Notes under the pieces: generated by a model
The model's database searches: none
What the model was told of the DNA's origin: nothing
The model's input: only the letters and a program-made list of their open reading frames with translations
Assembly: GCA_030386875.1 (NCBI GenBank)
Contig: CM059560.1
Location: forward strand, 22,748,683-22,812,682
Direction: 5' to 3'
DNA from: Morinoia aosen
Taxonomy: Eukaryota; Arthropoda; Malacostraca; Amphipoda; Talitridae
Length of the DNA stretch: 64,000 nt
In this document: piece by piece, positions 46,680 to 60,167 of the stretch
Layout of the letters: every line of letters starts with the position of its first letter
Numbering within the stretch: position 1 is the stretch's first letter
Translations under genes and position numbers: made by a program

Positions 46680-47696
46680 TTACGTACAGTATTTTCCAAG
46701 ACTTGTTTCAAAATATCTGTAGTTATATTAAAAATATCTTGTTTCAAAATATCTGGAGTTATTCTGTAGATTTCTTCGATGATGTTTTATCACTCATGGT
46801 GAGTATTGGGAATATTGATGTAATTCTTTCCTCTAAGGTATCCCTATTGGAAGAAATCTGGACCGTGGTGGTCATGGAACGTCACCAAAACGTGAAATTA
46901 ACCGACCAGGAAAGGCAGCTCTTAGTATTGCCATGGTATTTTTGCTGTATGAGGTGTCGCCCCATCTTGTTAGAACCACAAATTCTGCATGTTCAAATCT
47001 TCCAATTGTGGCAACAAATATTCCTGTACCATTGACCTGTAGTTGTCTCCTTTCACTCTCATAGTTGCGCCATCAACATCGTCAAAGAAGTAATGACAAT
47101 GATTTTTGCACCTGCTATGCCACACCAGACGGTAACCTTGTGTACATGAAGTGGTTGCTCTTGGATTATCCTAGGGTTTTCACCACACCTGAAACGGCAG
47201 TTTTGTTTATTAGCAAGCTCACAGTTGTGGAAATGAGCCTCATCAGACATGACTTGGTGGGACGTACAACTCTCATCATTTGTAAGCATAGAAATGCACA
47301 AGCGAAGTTTTTTGCTGATGGCCTGCAAACTTTAACAACTGTGATACCTGAATTTCATATGGAATCAGTTTTAAATCTTTGGTTAGGGGTCGTTGAAAAA
47401 TCTTTTAAATTCCTAGTTGACTGGAATGTGGCTTAGTCAAGGTTTATAAATCTGTTGTAACACTCAGTGAAAGACTTAGAATAACACAAGCATTTCGTAC
47501 CGATCTCGGTCTGACAGAGCGTTCTTTGTCTGCTTTTGACCCGAAATCTCTGAATCTTGAAATCATCGCAATAATGCAATGTTTAGAAGGCCTTTGTCGA
47601 TTGAATTTTTTTAAGAATTCCCTCTACTGCAACTAACGATCCATTGTAAGAGAAATAACCTTCCTTTATCTTTGCTCGTTGGTCCTTGCTGTACAT
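46680..47696 (-). pseudogene. Mariner-like transposase, broken
   Basis: The start is probably the ATG at 47696 (MYSKDQRAKIKEGYFSYNGS, the N-terminal helix-turn-helix). The first catalytic motif, VMSDEAHFHNCELANKQNCR, with ENPRIIQEQPLHVHKVTVWC after it, is in the longest piece (47059..47328). The second motif, QDGATPHTAK, and a third, GPDFFQ then a stop then GYL (usually LDFFLWGYL), follow in other frames, so all three Asp positions can be seen. Several frameshifts and stops, including the Trp to stop change in the last motif, kill the gene. A 36-bp tandem duplication lies near its end. Confidence 0.88.
46702..46763. repeat. 36-bp tandem duplication in transposase end
   Basis: CTTGTTTCAAAATATCTG starts at 46702 and again at 46738. 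It duplicates about 12 codons (TTDILKQ-like) of the C-terminal part of the transposase. Confidence 0.85.
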
Positions 47697-47822
47697 CGAC
47701 ATTTTTGGGGTATGATAATTGTATAAATTCTGATCATAAATTGATCACACGCATTTTTATAGCTGTATTAGTTTTCGTGTAATAAATGTTCAATATGGTG
47801 AAGTGACTTTTGCGCCACCCTG

Positions 47823-48599
47823 TGTAATGGCCGCAGCGGACACTGAAAGAAGCTGAGCGAAATGGTATTCACAATGTCACGGTCAGCATACGCACGTTAT
47901 TATTTCAAGTGCAATAGTATGTTGGCTTAATACCGTATGCTGCGAGAATCCAAGAAAGGTAATAATACACACAGAAATGGTTTAGATTGATAATTATAAA
48001 GCCTGGTGCCGCCGTTGGCACATCCTCAGAAGCTTTTGCTATCTGAAAGTTTTCAAAATTTTATCAAGCACGTCCAAAAAGTAACCAAGCCGGATTTCAA
48101 ATTCACGGATTGAAAATTAGAAAATATTGCTTTTGAAGAGGCACTTTCATCTGATGCACGCAGTTGATGAAATTCACTGCAGGATTAATTGATCGTTTTC
48201 ACATTTTACCACAGTATTCCGTTTTGGATTTATTCTTACTAACTCTACATTTTTTAGTGGTTATACTGATGCTGGAAATCTTCCAATTTGGTTATCTACA
48301 TAGTCCCAGTCATTTCATTATGTAAATGATACTCCATCTTATTTGGCCAACTTGTAGTCGAAGGATTTTCATGCGCTGTGTCTACTTAAGAGTTCCTCTA
48401 TAGTTGTCAGAGACGCCATTATCGCACATTTTTATGAACAATTTGACCCAAGCCCATGCAGGTATATAGTTCACATTTTAGGATTCTAGTTCACTTGTGG
48501 CGTCAAAAATAAGGTTTATTTTGACTCCACAAAATTCAAAGTAACTTTTTTAGCTTTTCGAAATCTTTCCTAATAATAAAGGAATTCTATGACAACCTT
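47823..48599. other. AT-rich DNA without recognised features
   Basis: No frames or repeats of note between the transposon and the CCTAT block. Confidence 0.4.
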
Positions 48600-49166
48600 T
48601 TTAAACGAAATATATCCCAGCGAAATCTATCACAGCAAAACTTATTTTGAACAGATCTACACTAACTAAACATTTCCTAAAAAATCACTTTAACCAAATC
48701 TGTCCATACCCAATCTATCCTAATCAAATTTATTCTAAACAAACCCGTTATGGCAAAACATATTCTTACGAAACTCATTCTAACGAAACCTATCCTCACA
48801 AAACCAAACCTAACCCATTTAACCGAGCCTATCCTTTATCCAATGCTATCCTGGTTTATCCTATCCAAACCTTTCCTATCCTCACCTATCCCTACCCAAA
48901 CCTATCCTCCCCAAACCAAACCTATTCCTACAAGGCTTATCAGAACCAATCTTACCAAAATCTATCTTATAATAACCTTTCTTACTGTATCGAAAACTAT
49001 CCTTCCCAAACCTTCGGAGCCCTAATCTATCCTGTCCCAGCGCCCTACTCTATCGTATTCTACTTTGACCAGTCTTATCCTAAACTACCCTGTCCCGACC
49101 TATCCTAACCTATTCTACCCTAACCTATCTTACCCTAGCCTCTCTTATCCTAACAAACAAATGTTC
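48600..49166. repeat. Degenerate CCTAT/CCTAA satellite-like block
   Basis: About 570 bp of irregular 10-bp phrases such as CCTATCCTAACC, most regular at 48820..48910 and 49080..49160 and decayed to the left. The pyrimidine bias leaves plus-strand frames open (up to 153 codons), rich in Tyr, Pro, Asn and Ser, as expected from the repeat alone. It resembles the block at 38324..38432 and the complement of the TTAGG telomere unit. Confidence 0.8.
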
Positions 49167-51217
49167 TATCCTCGCCTTACTTAATCCGAATTGTTTTAGG
49201 CTCGACGATAATTGGTCACGCCATGTATGTAGAGTAAAAAGTTCATCGAAAATGACGACCTTTGGTACTGTGATCTCCGATAAAAAATGCTGATAATAAA
49301 CTGTCTTACGATAAAAAGAGGAAATGTACTTCAACTCGCGTATCCCAGCATACCTGTGAATAACGGAGTTGAAGAGTGTATCTGTGCCACGGTTCTATTC
49401 ATGAAATGTTCTCTATTGTAACGGACGGTCGAAATGACAACACGCGCGGCATTTATAATAGCATAGACTGCCAGAACTATTTACGCCTTTGAATGAATAC
49501 GACAAGACCTGAAAAAATAAAGACAGAAATGTGCTGTTTCCCATTCACAAAATTCATCTTCAGACAACCTTTGTAACCATGAAAAACAATGAAGGTTTTT
49601 GAAAGGGAAATAGTGGAGTCAGCGGATTATAACCATTTACGTAAACGAAAGTTAAAAAAGTGAGGGATTATAGTTCGATCGTAAAAATTTCAACTTGTGC
49701 CGATAAAAATTGATCGCAGTCAACCAACGAGTGCCATGCTTGATTTACGTAACGAATAGCTGAACCTAATTTAGTTTTGTTGTTTATAAGTTAAGTTTAA
49801 GTTGAGACTCGAGTGAGGCAAAAACTTGGAGGATTTCTGTGAACTCAGAATATAATACTGTGAGCTTTATTCTGAGTGATGCAAACTTCGACTTCCACGG
49901 CTAATACTTTAGCTGAAGCATTTCATTTTTACCACTTGCGTCCTTATCACAACACATTTTGAAAAATTAATAAAGGAATAAAATCTACAGGAACATAATT
50001 AACCCTCAGCCAGCTGGCGTTTAATCCATGAAGGAATTGCCTCTAAAAATTGTGCTTATTAATTCAAATATTAAACAACCTAGCGCCTAAATGAACGTAG
50101 GCCCTACAATTTTGTTTCACTGCCAACATTCTTCAGCCTACGTTTCATCAAACGCGGCAACAAGCTTGAGAGCAACGGCAAAAATAAATAATTACTTCTA
50201 GTAGATAAAAGGGAGATTTTTCACACCGGGAGCGCATACCTGCCAGCAAGTAATTCACTCTGAGAAGCAGCGCTACGCGGCCATGTTTGGGTGGGGGAGC
50301 ACTCCATGGTGCACTCAGGCTCTGGTTACGAAATTAATGCTGGTCTTTTATCCATCTCTCCACGACAGAGAAACCAAAATTAGTTATTGCACAACATTTT
50401 TTAAATTCTGAAAACAGTCGCCGAAATGGTATTTAGTTATGAGTTTAATGAAATTGCTTCTCCATTGTACAGTGCTTAATTGGAGCGTCCGAACGTAGAT
50501 TGAAAAATTTTGTTTTTGCTGATTCATTTACCGAAACTATCACCTCGATCTACTCTCATATGATTTTTGGGAAAAATAAACGCCATGCATGGAATGTGAA
50601 CTTTTAAGTTGATACCCAATTTAGACATTATTGAACATGAATAATGGCTGATTTGTTTTGAATAACGTTGAACAATGAAATCCGGTTAAGAACAACAGTT
50701 GAAGTTCAAGTACTGAATCATTTACCAACAATGCCATTGTTTCTTCCCAAGACATATCTTTCTAATAAATGGACTGCACGCCTGTGACAACGAAAGTGTA
50801 AATTTTCACACATGTCTCATTCTTCATGATAAGTAATTTTTCGCTGGGAATTTTGTAAAGTTTCGTTCGACGCTTCGCCTCAGCTATTAACAGCTAAATT
50901 TAAATAAAAATTAGCGGTACGCCAGTTAAAACTTTTGCTCAAGTTTGAGGAACTTTTACTCCGGCGTTTCACTACAAAGTTCTCCTAATCGCTTTTCTGG
51001 CGAAGTCTTCTTTAGTGTTGGTCGAGCGTTTATTTTCTTTGCGAGTTTTGTTCTCATGTTCTCTGTAACTGCCTTAGACCACCGCAGTATTGATGTTCCT
51101 AGGAGCGAAATGAAATAGTTTCGACGGCATTACGCGATAGAATGCAAACATCGTTTACCAGGAAGTTACCAATAACCAGAACTTAGCATATTGCAGAAAA
51201 CTGAACGTTTGGTAATG
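49167..51217. other. AT-rich DNA without recognised features
   Basis: No frame with a known motif, and no terminal repeats or RNA genes. Confidence 0.4.
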
Positions 51218-51583
51218 TAACAGCACTTTTTAGTAGTACTCACTGACATCGATGACAAAGCCATTTACCCTGACCGCTATGAGGCCACATGGCCTCTCAT
51301 CTTGAAGTCTAGGCTGCCTCCTCACGCTGTCGTGCACCTGACCCATCATTTAATTGTGGAACGGAATAAGTTGTTGGAGCTGACGGCCTCCTTCCTGCGT
51401 CAGGACCTGCCATACTTCTACTGCAACATCGGCTTTGACGTGCCTGCATGTTGGGACGTGTGGTACTTTTCTTCAATTTCAGCACTCACTATCTTAGAAC
51501 TATCGTTTACATTCGTGTCATTACTTCTTGAGGGCTCAAGCAGGAATGCAGAAATAAGAAATAATGCTGTGTTTACTCAATAG
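51218..51583 (+). CDS. Possible exon or coding relic of unknown family
   Basis: After an in-frame TAA at about 51215 the frame stays open to 51583. Its first two thirds (to about 51470) are GC-richer than the neighbourhood and read like a protein: TDIDDKAIYPDRYEATWP, then VERNKLLELTASFLRQDLPY and CNIGFDVPACWDVWYF. After that it becomes Ser/Leu/Phe-rich, as if coding ended near 51470. A CAG at 51217..51219 could be an acceptor, and GT at 51464 a weak donor. I do not recognise the family. It may be a host exon or a fragment of an element. Confidence 0.28.
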
Positions 51584-54500
51584 ATGTAGATGTTCTGCAA
51601 CTTAAACCGATATGGTACATATGTCAGTAGTGTGGCTCTCCATCTGCTGTAACCCGTTACCGTTCTCCTGTTGTCTTCACTTTTGTCTCATAATAGCTGC
51701 ATTGGATCGTTGAAGGAAGAATCAGATTGATGCCTCTGATCGTCGCTAATTCAGGCAATTTTGTTGTTGGACTGAAATATTTTTGAATGATGAATACGGG
51801 TGTAATGCATAAACATCAGTGCGTTAATATGTGATGTCATGTGCATTATCCAACATTCAATCACTTCAACTACAAAAAATGATCAGTATTAGAAGTACCG
51901 TAACAGCGGGTGTTTTCTTCTCATTATTGCTGCATAACAGAAGATATTCGGAGAAATAGTAATTGGAATACGAGTACATAACTTTTTTCCGGTAAAGCGA
52001 ACATGAAGTCGAGACATCGCGCTCGGTTCGATCCAACCGTCAGTGCCCTGATCTGCCACAGACGGGCTGGCTCGCGCCCAGCTTTACGTACGGGAGCGCT
52101 CAGGCCGCTACAACCGCTTTTGCCTCTCCGTCACAGCTCAGCCCGCATCTTTCGCAATCTCCTTTGTTGTCATCGTCAGAAAAAAGGGAACCCGACTCGA
52201 CTCTCAAAGTGACGGAATCGTTTTATACATGAACATACATCCCCCTTATAATGGTGTTACACGAATAGAATGAGGGAAAATTCCATCATAAATCAGTATC
52301 TTTTTTCCTTTAAATTACCTCGCCAATTCTTTAGACGTTTCTAAACACCTTAGGTTAAGGTGTTGAACAAGTTTGTTGAAAATATCGGTCATTTTCTAGG
52401 ATTTGTCATTGTATTGATTTTGCCTCCTCTCGTGAACCCAAGCAAGTTATGTCGGAGCGACACCCAAAGAGAGAGGCCGGTCTACAGGCCCTTGCTTTGA
52501 TCATGTGTGATTTGATTTGATGAATGTTCTGAGGAAGTTGCATCTAGTCTCACGGGAATATTGTGCTCCCACTTGTTCCCCGTATCGGGTAGGGGCTCAT
52601 CGTGTAAACGTGCATGATGATATCATGACATCATCCCAAAGGGGATTGGCCAAATGCAATAAATTTATGGCAGCCACCTATTGTTAAGTCCGAAATTGAG
52701 TTGTGCATCGAGATGTTCCGTAATGACACGCTATTGAAGGGAAGCTCTGCACCTCATTTAGCGCTGTGCACGTCTGCTCGAAGGCTTCATTAGCGCCAAG
52801 CTCTATAATGCTTCCATGATAAACCTAAGTTATATTGAGTAGCGCTCGCCAGATATGTTAATTCTTCCATTCTAAACACTTGGTATTTGCTAAAAATAGT
52901 TTTCGAGCAAGCGTTTATGATCTGAAAGTTAGATGCTAGTTTAAGTTAACAGTTGCAGATTTCACGAGGGAAAGAATGGCTAGTGAAAATTAACAACGTG
53001 TTAAATGAAAGAAATATAGTAAAATGTGTTTAAACAAAAATATTTAAAATAACAGTGAACGTAATTTGATCACTGTAACAATATTTTCATTCGCTAGACG
53101 ATAAAATTTTTAGTCGGTGGGAAAACAACTTAGGTGCATGTACAATTGTACGTAGAGCTGTTTGTAAAAAAATGTTCACATAGGACTTTTGGTCAATATA
53201 GCTCAAATTTAGTTCACCTTTGTCCTATGGCTTCATTTCGTCAAAAAATGAAAATCCACTCTTGTTATTATCATAGGCAACCCACTCTGCCACGACGCTT
53301 GGGTTTTAATCGTGCATCTTGACTCATCAGCGGGACGACATCCTGTCTTGAAACCGCTCCTTGTCAAACAGAACGCGCTTTCGTTACTGAATATTGTCTG
53401 TCACTGCTTTGATATCACTTTCTCGTATTTCTTGCTCAAATCAAACAGTTTCTATTTCATGGCCTCGAAGAGCAAGAGCTTCTTGGCGGTACGCTGTAGA
53501 ATATTCTAATCTTCATACGAAAGATAATAGATCATTCTTGCATCAAAGTCTTAAAAAGAGTTGGATGTTTTTTTTTTCAAGCCTGACACGAGATACCAAA
53601 TCGCTTTTCGTTATAAGTTCCTGAGCGTGCTAATAATTATTTCTTAGGGACCTAAGCCAGAACCCAGCTATTTGGTCTCACGGTACGGTAGGTAGGTGAA
53701 ATCCCGCATTCTCCTATGTTGAAAAGGCCAACTGTCACCTGAAGGCGTGCAGTCACACAAATCCCTAGAATTCGCTGCTTTAAAACGCTTCAGGGGAAAT
53801 TATTTCTTTGTGTTAGACGTACGACTCATTCTAATCAATATTTCAAAGGTGCGTTATAAGGAGTTAAAGTTGCTTACAAAGTACAGAATGAGGCACTGAA
53901 GAGCGGCGAGTCAGAAGTTCCCCCAAGTCAAGGCAATTCCGGTACACGTACTGTGTGAGTGAGCAGTAGAGCGAAACAGGCTGTACACTACGTCATCACT
54001 GCGACTCACCCAATTTCATCACAGTGAGAACGAAAAAGAAATTCAGAAAACTATGTGGATATATTATATGAAACGGTTGCAATGAAAAAGGGGGATATTT
54101 TTATAATTCTTGTAACAATTAGCGCAAATATTTCTCTACAGTTCGAAATGCGTTATTACCTATAAAACCGTCCATATATGTTTCTTAGTTTTCTCGTTCC
54201 CTAAATCTTTTACCGTGACATAGAAATTCGAGCTCTACCTGCTCGTAGGTTAATGCATTTGGTAACCTCATGGCTCGGTTGCTGTTCCACAATCCAAGCA
54301 GAACCGTTTTGTCTTGGTAGTCAATTTACACTCTCACGCCCCAAAAAATAATGAATATGATCAGACATAAAATCGCTGAGCTACTCGAATAACTGCTGAT
54401 GCTACATAATACATAGGTGAAGTTATGCTAAGCTGGTTTAAGTTTTATTTTAATATTTTAGCTAACAGGTCAAAAGAAACTTGGAGCATAAATAATTCAG

Positions 54501-57500
54501 GCAGAGTTTTGTTTTTGAAGTATCAGTTCAAAGTTACGAGTTGTATTCAGCCCAGTTTAATCATACGCCTAATCTATTATTACAAGTTAGACAAAGTTGA
54601 GATAGAAAGTTCAAAATGAGTTTCAAAAAATAATTCCATTGAACGATGTTCTTGAGCCGAGGTTAATAATTAAAATCAGTATAAATTCATAAATTTCATT
54701 TCAATAACTACGTCTTCACAATACATTTGAAACGAATGCTGGTACTTATATGTGGGAAATTTGTCCTGTTTTCGGTGCTGGAGCATTCCGTGCTGGAGCC
54801 ACGAGAGTTGTTTGTTGCTGCTTGAACCGAGGAGACGGTATGGTAATAACATTATTTTACTCAAGCCAAAGCAGTTTTTCTTTGAGCGAAAGGTATGACT
54901 TTCTTCCACGAATAAGCTGAGGTTTGAAATTGTATTTGCTCATGAGACAAGTGCCCTATTTTAGCATATTTAATTAGTGCTGAAAAATATTCGTTTTTAA
55001 TCAAACCAAATTCCTAGAAATGAAAATGATTGATGACTAATTTAGATCCCCAACAAGGAGCGTTGAACAATCAACTGGAAAAAGCTTCTCTCTAAGTTTT
55101 CGTTAGCAGACGTTATAAAGGAAGTCATGTACCTGAAATAATGAATGAGATTAACTCTTTCATCTCCAATTTTCCCTCAGAAATTAATATTCTCCCTTCT
55201 AGAACTGTTTTATTCTAACAAATTGAAAAATCACTTTTTTATCTATCCCTTTCATGAACAACTTCTTAAACCTGATTTTCACTTACATAATGTCACTTCG
55301 TAACATGATTTAATGACCCACAGTATGTACGTGCAGTCAGACTAAGTAAGAGGTCTTTATTTTTTTTCGAGCTCTGTTTTTGATGATATATAGTTGTTCA
55401 AATGTCATTTTTATTTGTGTTCATTTCTTTGCACATTATTTTTCGCGGCATGAATTTTGACTTCAATCATATCCCTGTTTCTCAGATGACAGCCCCCTGA
55501 AAGTCTCTACGAAATAATTATGGCTGGAGTCTTCTCCTCGGCTGTAGCTTGTGGCCACATCGCAATTGCTGGCTTCCATGCAATGTAAACTTTCATTTGA
55601 TTTGTCAAGTACTCGCAACGTCTGGGTATAGTAGTGTGCTACTATTTTTGAATCTTTTATTATTTTTAGTTGCGTTGTGCTATAAGTGCTTAAGTAGAGA
55701 TTCCTGTGTACCCTGGAGAGTAACATCCACGATCGACCTGTTACGCGCAATAGCGAGAGCATGTGGAAGGCTCCAGAAGATAGGCTGTTGTTGTTGAGGT
55801 TTGGAGCCTATAGAGATCGGCGTGGCTATCTCTGTACTGATCTGTGTATACTTTTCATCTGTGGCTACGTTGTGCATAATATGGTGGGTCTGAGCGTGGA
55901 CAGGTTAATAAAGGCTAACGTCCTGTGCTAGATGACCCCGCCGTAAGATAGTTGCCAATGCACAGAACAGAATCGTAGAGTTTCACGTAACCTAGCAATG
56001 CCAACCGGTTTTATCGTAAGTGGTACGTTTTAAGGTGTAATATCCCGTTCGTTGGATGTCAATAAAACGTAAGTTTTACATTTTAGTTGTTTTCCAAGAA
56101 AGCCTGCTTTGAATAGCGCCACAGGTGCTGGTAGTCCTAATGGGTTGGAAAATTAACAGGAACTGGTGCAGGTTGCGGGTGAGAAGTTCGGTCGTAACTC
56201 GTGCTTAGGTGTGATTCGGGAAACCTGTAAACCTGTGGGTTGGTGACTGTACCGAAGCCTGGGACGTTGCTGGAATTTGTTGGCGGAGTCGAGTCCTGGA
56301 TGCTCCAGAGATAGGTTGGAAGAGCGAGACGGAACCTTGAGTGAATTGAGAATAGGGTAGCAGCGCTACACCCGTGCTTTACGTTGGCTAGGCTGGTGGA
56401 AGTGGGAGTCGCGCAGCCCAGTGTATAAAATTCCGCGACCCCGACTGCCAGACCTACCACATGATGACTAAGGAACAACCATACCGTACTCGTAACCATA
56501 ATTTTCGAGTAAATTTGAGAGTTCAAGTAGTATTAAGATGCTTTAAAGTGTCAGGTGGGTTTCTTTTGAGCAGAATATTGGTATTTTAGCCAAGGCCCAG
56601 AACAACCTCGATCCCGAAGCTCCAGACTGCTTGCCTTCTCAGCAGTCTGCATTTTACGAAGCAACTTTCATTCTTGAAGTGACTTTTTTATCCTTCCGTA
56701 GGTCTCGCTAAAAGCAATTGTACATCACCACGTAAACTTCTTTACCTATATATACAATTTTAAAAAATAAATGTAACTTTAAATTTAGAAGTGCACCTCG
56801 AATGACTCAATTAAGTAAAAAATCTCACACTAAGCCATTTTCATAGCTCAGATCTAGAGCCTATATACAAGACACTGAGAGAAGACAATGATCAAAAATA
56901 TAGGTAATGCAAAAAATTGAATATTAAACCCGCTAGTATGATACCTTGATATATTGGCCGAAATTAACGAATGACGTAGGTTCATTGAGAGCAAGATTGT
57001 TGCTTTGGGGCCATATGCTGTAGAGTAGAGGAGAGCTGAGAACATCGTGCCCAGCGCAAGATGGGGACCGACATGCGCAGCGGCGCTCGTGCGATGTACG
57101 CAGGCTGCACTCACGAGTCCGAAAACGCACCGCGTGCAGCGGTACCGGAGACGTTCGTTATAAACGAGACGTGACCGCTTACCTATCGCTGGAGTTTAGA
57201 GAAATAAGTAAATTAATTTGGTAAGTTTTTTCACCCATGGTAAAGAAATAGCTTCCAATAGATTAACTGCAAAAAAAATTACCGTCATTCGTTTAGTGGA
57301 ACTCAGTTTGTATTCAAGAGGAAATATCAATTTTTAAAACTCAGTATTTCATATTCACTCTTAAGGCAGTCGAACGAAGAAAAAAAATCTGGAATTCCCC
57401 TTTGACTCAATTATCAATAAAGGAAGGTGTTTAATCCAGTTTCTTCCCTACGCAAAGTTCTGTTGGAAGTCATTGTTTAAAAAAAATGGAAACTTCGTTT

Positions 57501-58984
57501 CGAAGCGTTAATGCATCTCTTCATTTCATAAAAAAGTGCATTTACTTCTTCATTACTTCACGCACTCACTCAAGCGCACACGCACATAATCATCAACCTA
57601 TCTTCAGGCGGATAACATATGAGAATGCCGGGAGATAGGGTCATTTTGCAAGGATATTTTCCACAAAGTCAGTGAGAGATTTTGCCCTTAATATCGGCGG
57701 AGAAACGGCGCCTGACCCTAATATTTCGTTGAGGAAGTCATGGCGGCACTCCCGCAAGCAAGCAAGGGACAGCGGAGACGTACGGGCGATGCGCACAAGT
57801 ATCGCGAGAAATGGCGCAAAAAACGAGCTCGACTGCTGGGTAACTCGCAGTCGTGCTAGCGGCGGGATGCGCGAGTAATAACCAATGCGGCAAACCAGGG
57901 ACAGAGCTAGGCAGCTTGCAGAGAGAGCAACTAAAGTGAACCACGCGACTGGCAATTATATCAGCGTACATGATGGACTTAGAAATAAACATGAGCTGCG
58001 AAGCTTCAAATTAATTAAAAATGAGTAATGTTCTAACGAAGTTAAACATATCAAATACGTATAATCAACAAGACTGGACAAACTATGAATTGGTTATTGA
58101 ATTTTTACTGATGTTATAAATATTCCGTATTATAATCAATGAAGTCCCATCATCTATAACTCTGTCAAATAAACACACTCTTCCGAGGTATTTCCATCCA
58201 AGATGCAACGTCCTATCTTCAAGATTCCGCAAGACCTTACCCTCAGTATTTAAAAACGCCAAGTGTACCAAGCAAACTCAATGGGAGGAAAATATTAACC
58301 ACTGTATCTATGTTATAGACTCAGAAACTGAACATTTAGTCAAATAAAGACATTCAAGAATAAGCATTTTATCATCAATATTTCCTAATTTGAGACGCTG
58401 TTATTCATGTCGATTCCATTTATTCTAATAACCAAGAAATAATGCAGCATTAAGAATTAAAAAAAATGCGTCCAAGAAAATATTAAGTTGGATTAAGGAA
58501 AATGTACTGTATATTTTCATAAACTTATTCAGTGGGTGAAACTGGAAGGTGAGTACATTGCTGATTGAAATACAACTCATCTATTTTACCTTTTCAGCTA
58601 CGTAGATCACATCTATGGAAAACATTCTGCCATTTTCTACCCTTACTTTGCTTCCAATAAATGTACTAACCCCTTGAGAAACAAATCAACTTGACTGAAT
58701 TTAATCCCTGTAAAAGTGCCCAAGCGCATAGCAAATTTAATATCTCTGACCTACTCACACATAAATAATATCTTTCTTCTATTAGTAATTTTCTAAAGAC
58801 TGACAAAAATTATGCGAGCAACTTCAATTTTACAAAACAGGGATAAAACTAGTCTTCACAGCTATAGACATGATTCTGTCTTATTAATTTTTTTATATTA
58901 AATTTGATAAGTCTGAGGCAGTGGACCTTCAACTTTAACTAAAAATCATTTACATGTTGCAAACAACATCGCTTCCGATCCATA
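51584..58984. other. Long stretch without recognised genes
   Basis: Mostly AT-rich. CpG-richer patches lie at 52000..52160, 52430..52680, 57030..57150 and 57690..57900. Frames at 56137..56526 (minus, 129 codons) and 57641..57955 (minus) lie in GC-richer sequence but show no domain. No terminal repeats, transposase or tRNA found. Confidence 0.4.
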
Positions 58985-59880
58985 AACTGACGACACTGGC
59001 TGTTGTAAACCACTCCGTATATTTTTGCTTAAATATCCCCACATCAGGAGAGTGTGGGGGCCAGTCCATTTGTTCATATGTTACCTCATTCACAAAAACT
59101 TACATTGAACCTTTCTAGCATTGTGGATGCGAGCATTGCCCTCATGAAAGATCCCGTTGCCATCAGACAAATAAAGTTCCATAGAAGGGTGAATGTATTC
59201 AGCAAGTATTATACTTGCAACAGTCGTAGGAGTTCATTTTGTTGCGCGAGAAGTGGCAGATCCTCGTTCATCCGAACAAAAAAGTCCCAAAGCATCACAC
59301 TGCCTCCAGATGCAGGACAGTTGGTACGATACAAAATGAATTCACAGCTTCAAGTGACTGCCGCCATGCCTTATGATGCTCATCGTTATGAAAGAAGGTT
59401 AATTTGGACCCATCGGACCACATAACATGCTTCTAATCCTCAATAGACTAATCTCGGTGTTACCGAACAAATAATGAACGTTTTTTCTAGTTTACTTCTG
59501 ATACCAATAGCTATCTGTTGGATTTGCTTTTGCCCAAATTCGTCTCTTTAAACTTTCGATTCACAACTCTTTAGAAAATTGTTTTTAGACCTTCACAAAA
59601 CTCGATAGTTATCTTTAAAGTTTATAAACACCAATTTTAATCTACCAATGTCTTCTAGAGCAGTGTCTATGTCATCCAAAATGCTAGGCCTTCCACAACT
59701 TTCTTGAGATGAACCAGGTTCACCATTTTGTTCTCAGCGAGCTAGTGTTCTCTGTATCGTTTTGATATTCGTACTGGCCACTGAACGGAAGTCCCGAGTT
59801 GATTTTCCACTTTGATGGAACCCTATGATGCGTCAGTTATCAAATACTGACGTGTTCTTGCCCCAAGCCTTCATTTCTCT
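58985..59880 (-). pseudogene. Tc1-like transposase, heavily decayed
   Basis: On the minus strand the N-terminal motif IIGFHQSGKSTRDFRSVAST (helix-turn-helix) is followed by ESCGRPSILDDIDTALEDI (the GRP linker), then VMWSDGSKLTFFHNDEHHKAW (first catalytic Asp, about 59320..59420), then FHEGNARIHNARKVQ-like and MDWPPHSPDVGIF pieces for the last two motifs. The second Asp appears lost in the first and the final Glu motif is not recognisable in the second. Frameshifts and stops are frequent. It is a different Tc1 lineage from the copies at 1 and 8348. I cannot find its inverted ends. Confidence 0.75.
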
Positions 59881-60167
59881 GATGTACAAGAAAAATTTAG
59901 AACTCTAAATACACTCAAAACAAGTCTTTACTACGTGATGAACACTACTAAAAAGTTGCCATGCACAGTTTTACTGTAGCAAATGAACTCAAAACAAAAC
60001 ATTATATACGAGTAATATATGGAGAAGTTATAAATGTACGTTGCGTACAACTTTTTTGGCTGCTATAGGTGTAAATTGTTTTAAAATCACTTGAACTACT
60101 TGAATATATACGTCACTACTCAACAAAACCAGTTTCGAATTCTAATGTCTGAAATATTTGTAATAAA

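Larger units (their letters stand above)
46512..47822 (-). mobile_element. Decayed mariner-like transposon, about 1.31 kb
   Basis: The ends are inverted repeats of about 45 bp: GGCTAGCGCAAAAGTCATTT on the left and, reversed, CAGGGTGGCGCAAAAGTCAC on the right, both leading into TTGAACATTTATTACA. The TA duplication is eroded on the left. The transposase reads on the minus strand. The CAGGGTG start is shared with the intact mariner at 10743, but the inner end sequence differs, so it is another family. Confidence 0.88.

Noticed and set aside
47065..47436. 123-codon plus-strand frame
   Set aside because: Antisense to the mariner-like transposase at 46680..47696 (SDEAHF motif on the minus strand).
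48647..49108. 153-codon plus-strand open frame rich in Tyr, Pro, Asn and Ser
   Set aside because: It lies inside the CCTAT/CCTAA repeat block, and the pyrimidine-biased units leave several frames open. Composition is that of the repeat.
52018..52042. GGTTCGATCC, a perfect tRNA B-box-like match
   Set aside because: No A box at the right distance upstream and no foldable acceptor stem, so not a tRNA gene.
56137..56526. 129-codon minus-strand frame in GC-richer DNA
   Set aside because: Ser/Thr/Pro-rich, no domain, no splice or repeat context that supports a gene. It stays possible but unsupported.
59054..59425. 123-codon plus-strand frame
   Set aside because: It is antisense to the decayed Tc1-like transposase, whose motifs are on the minus strand.
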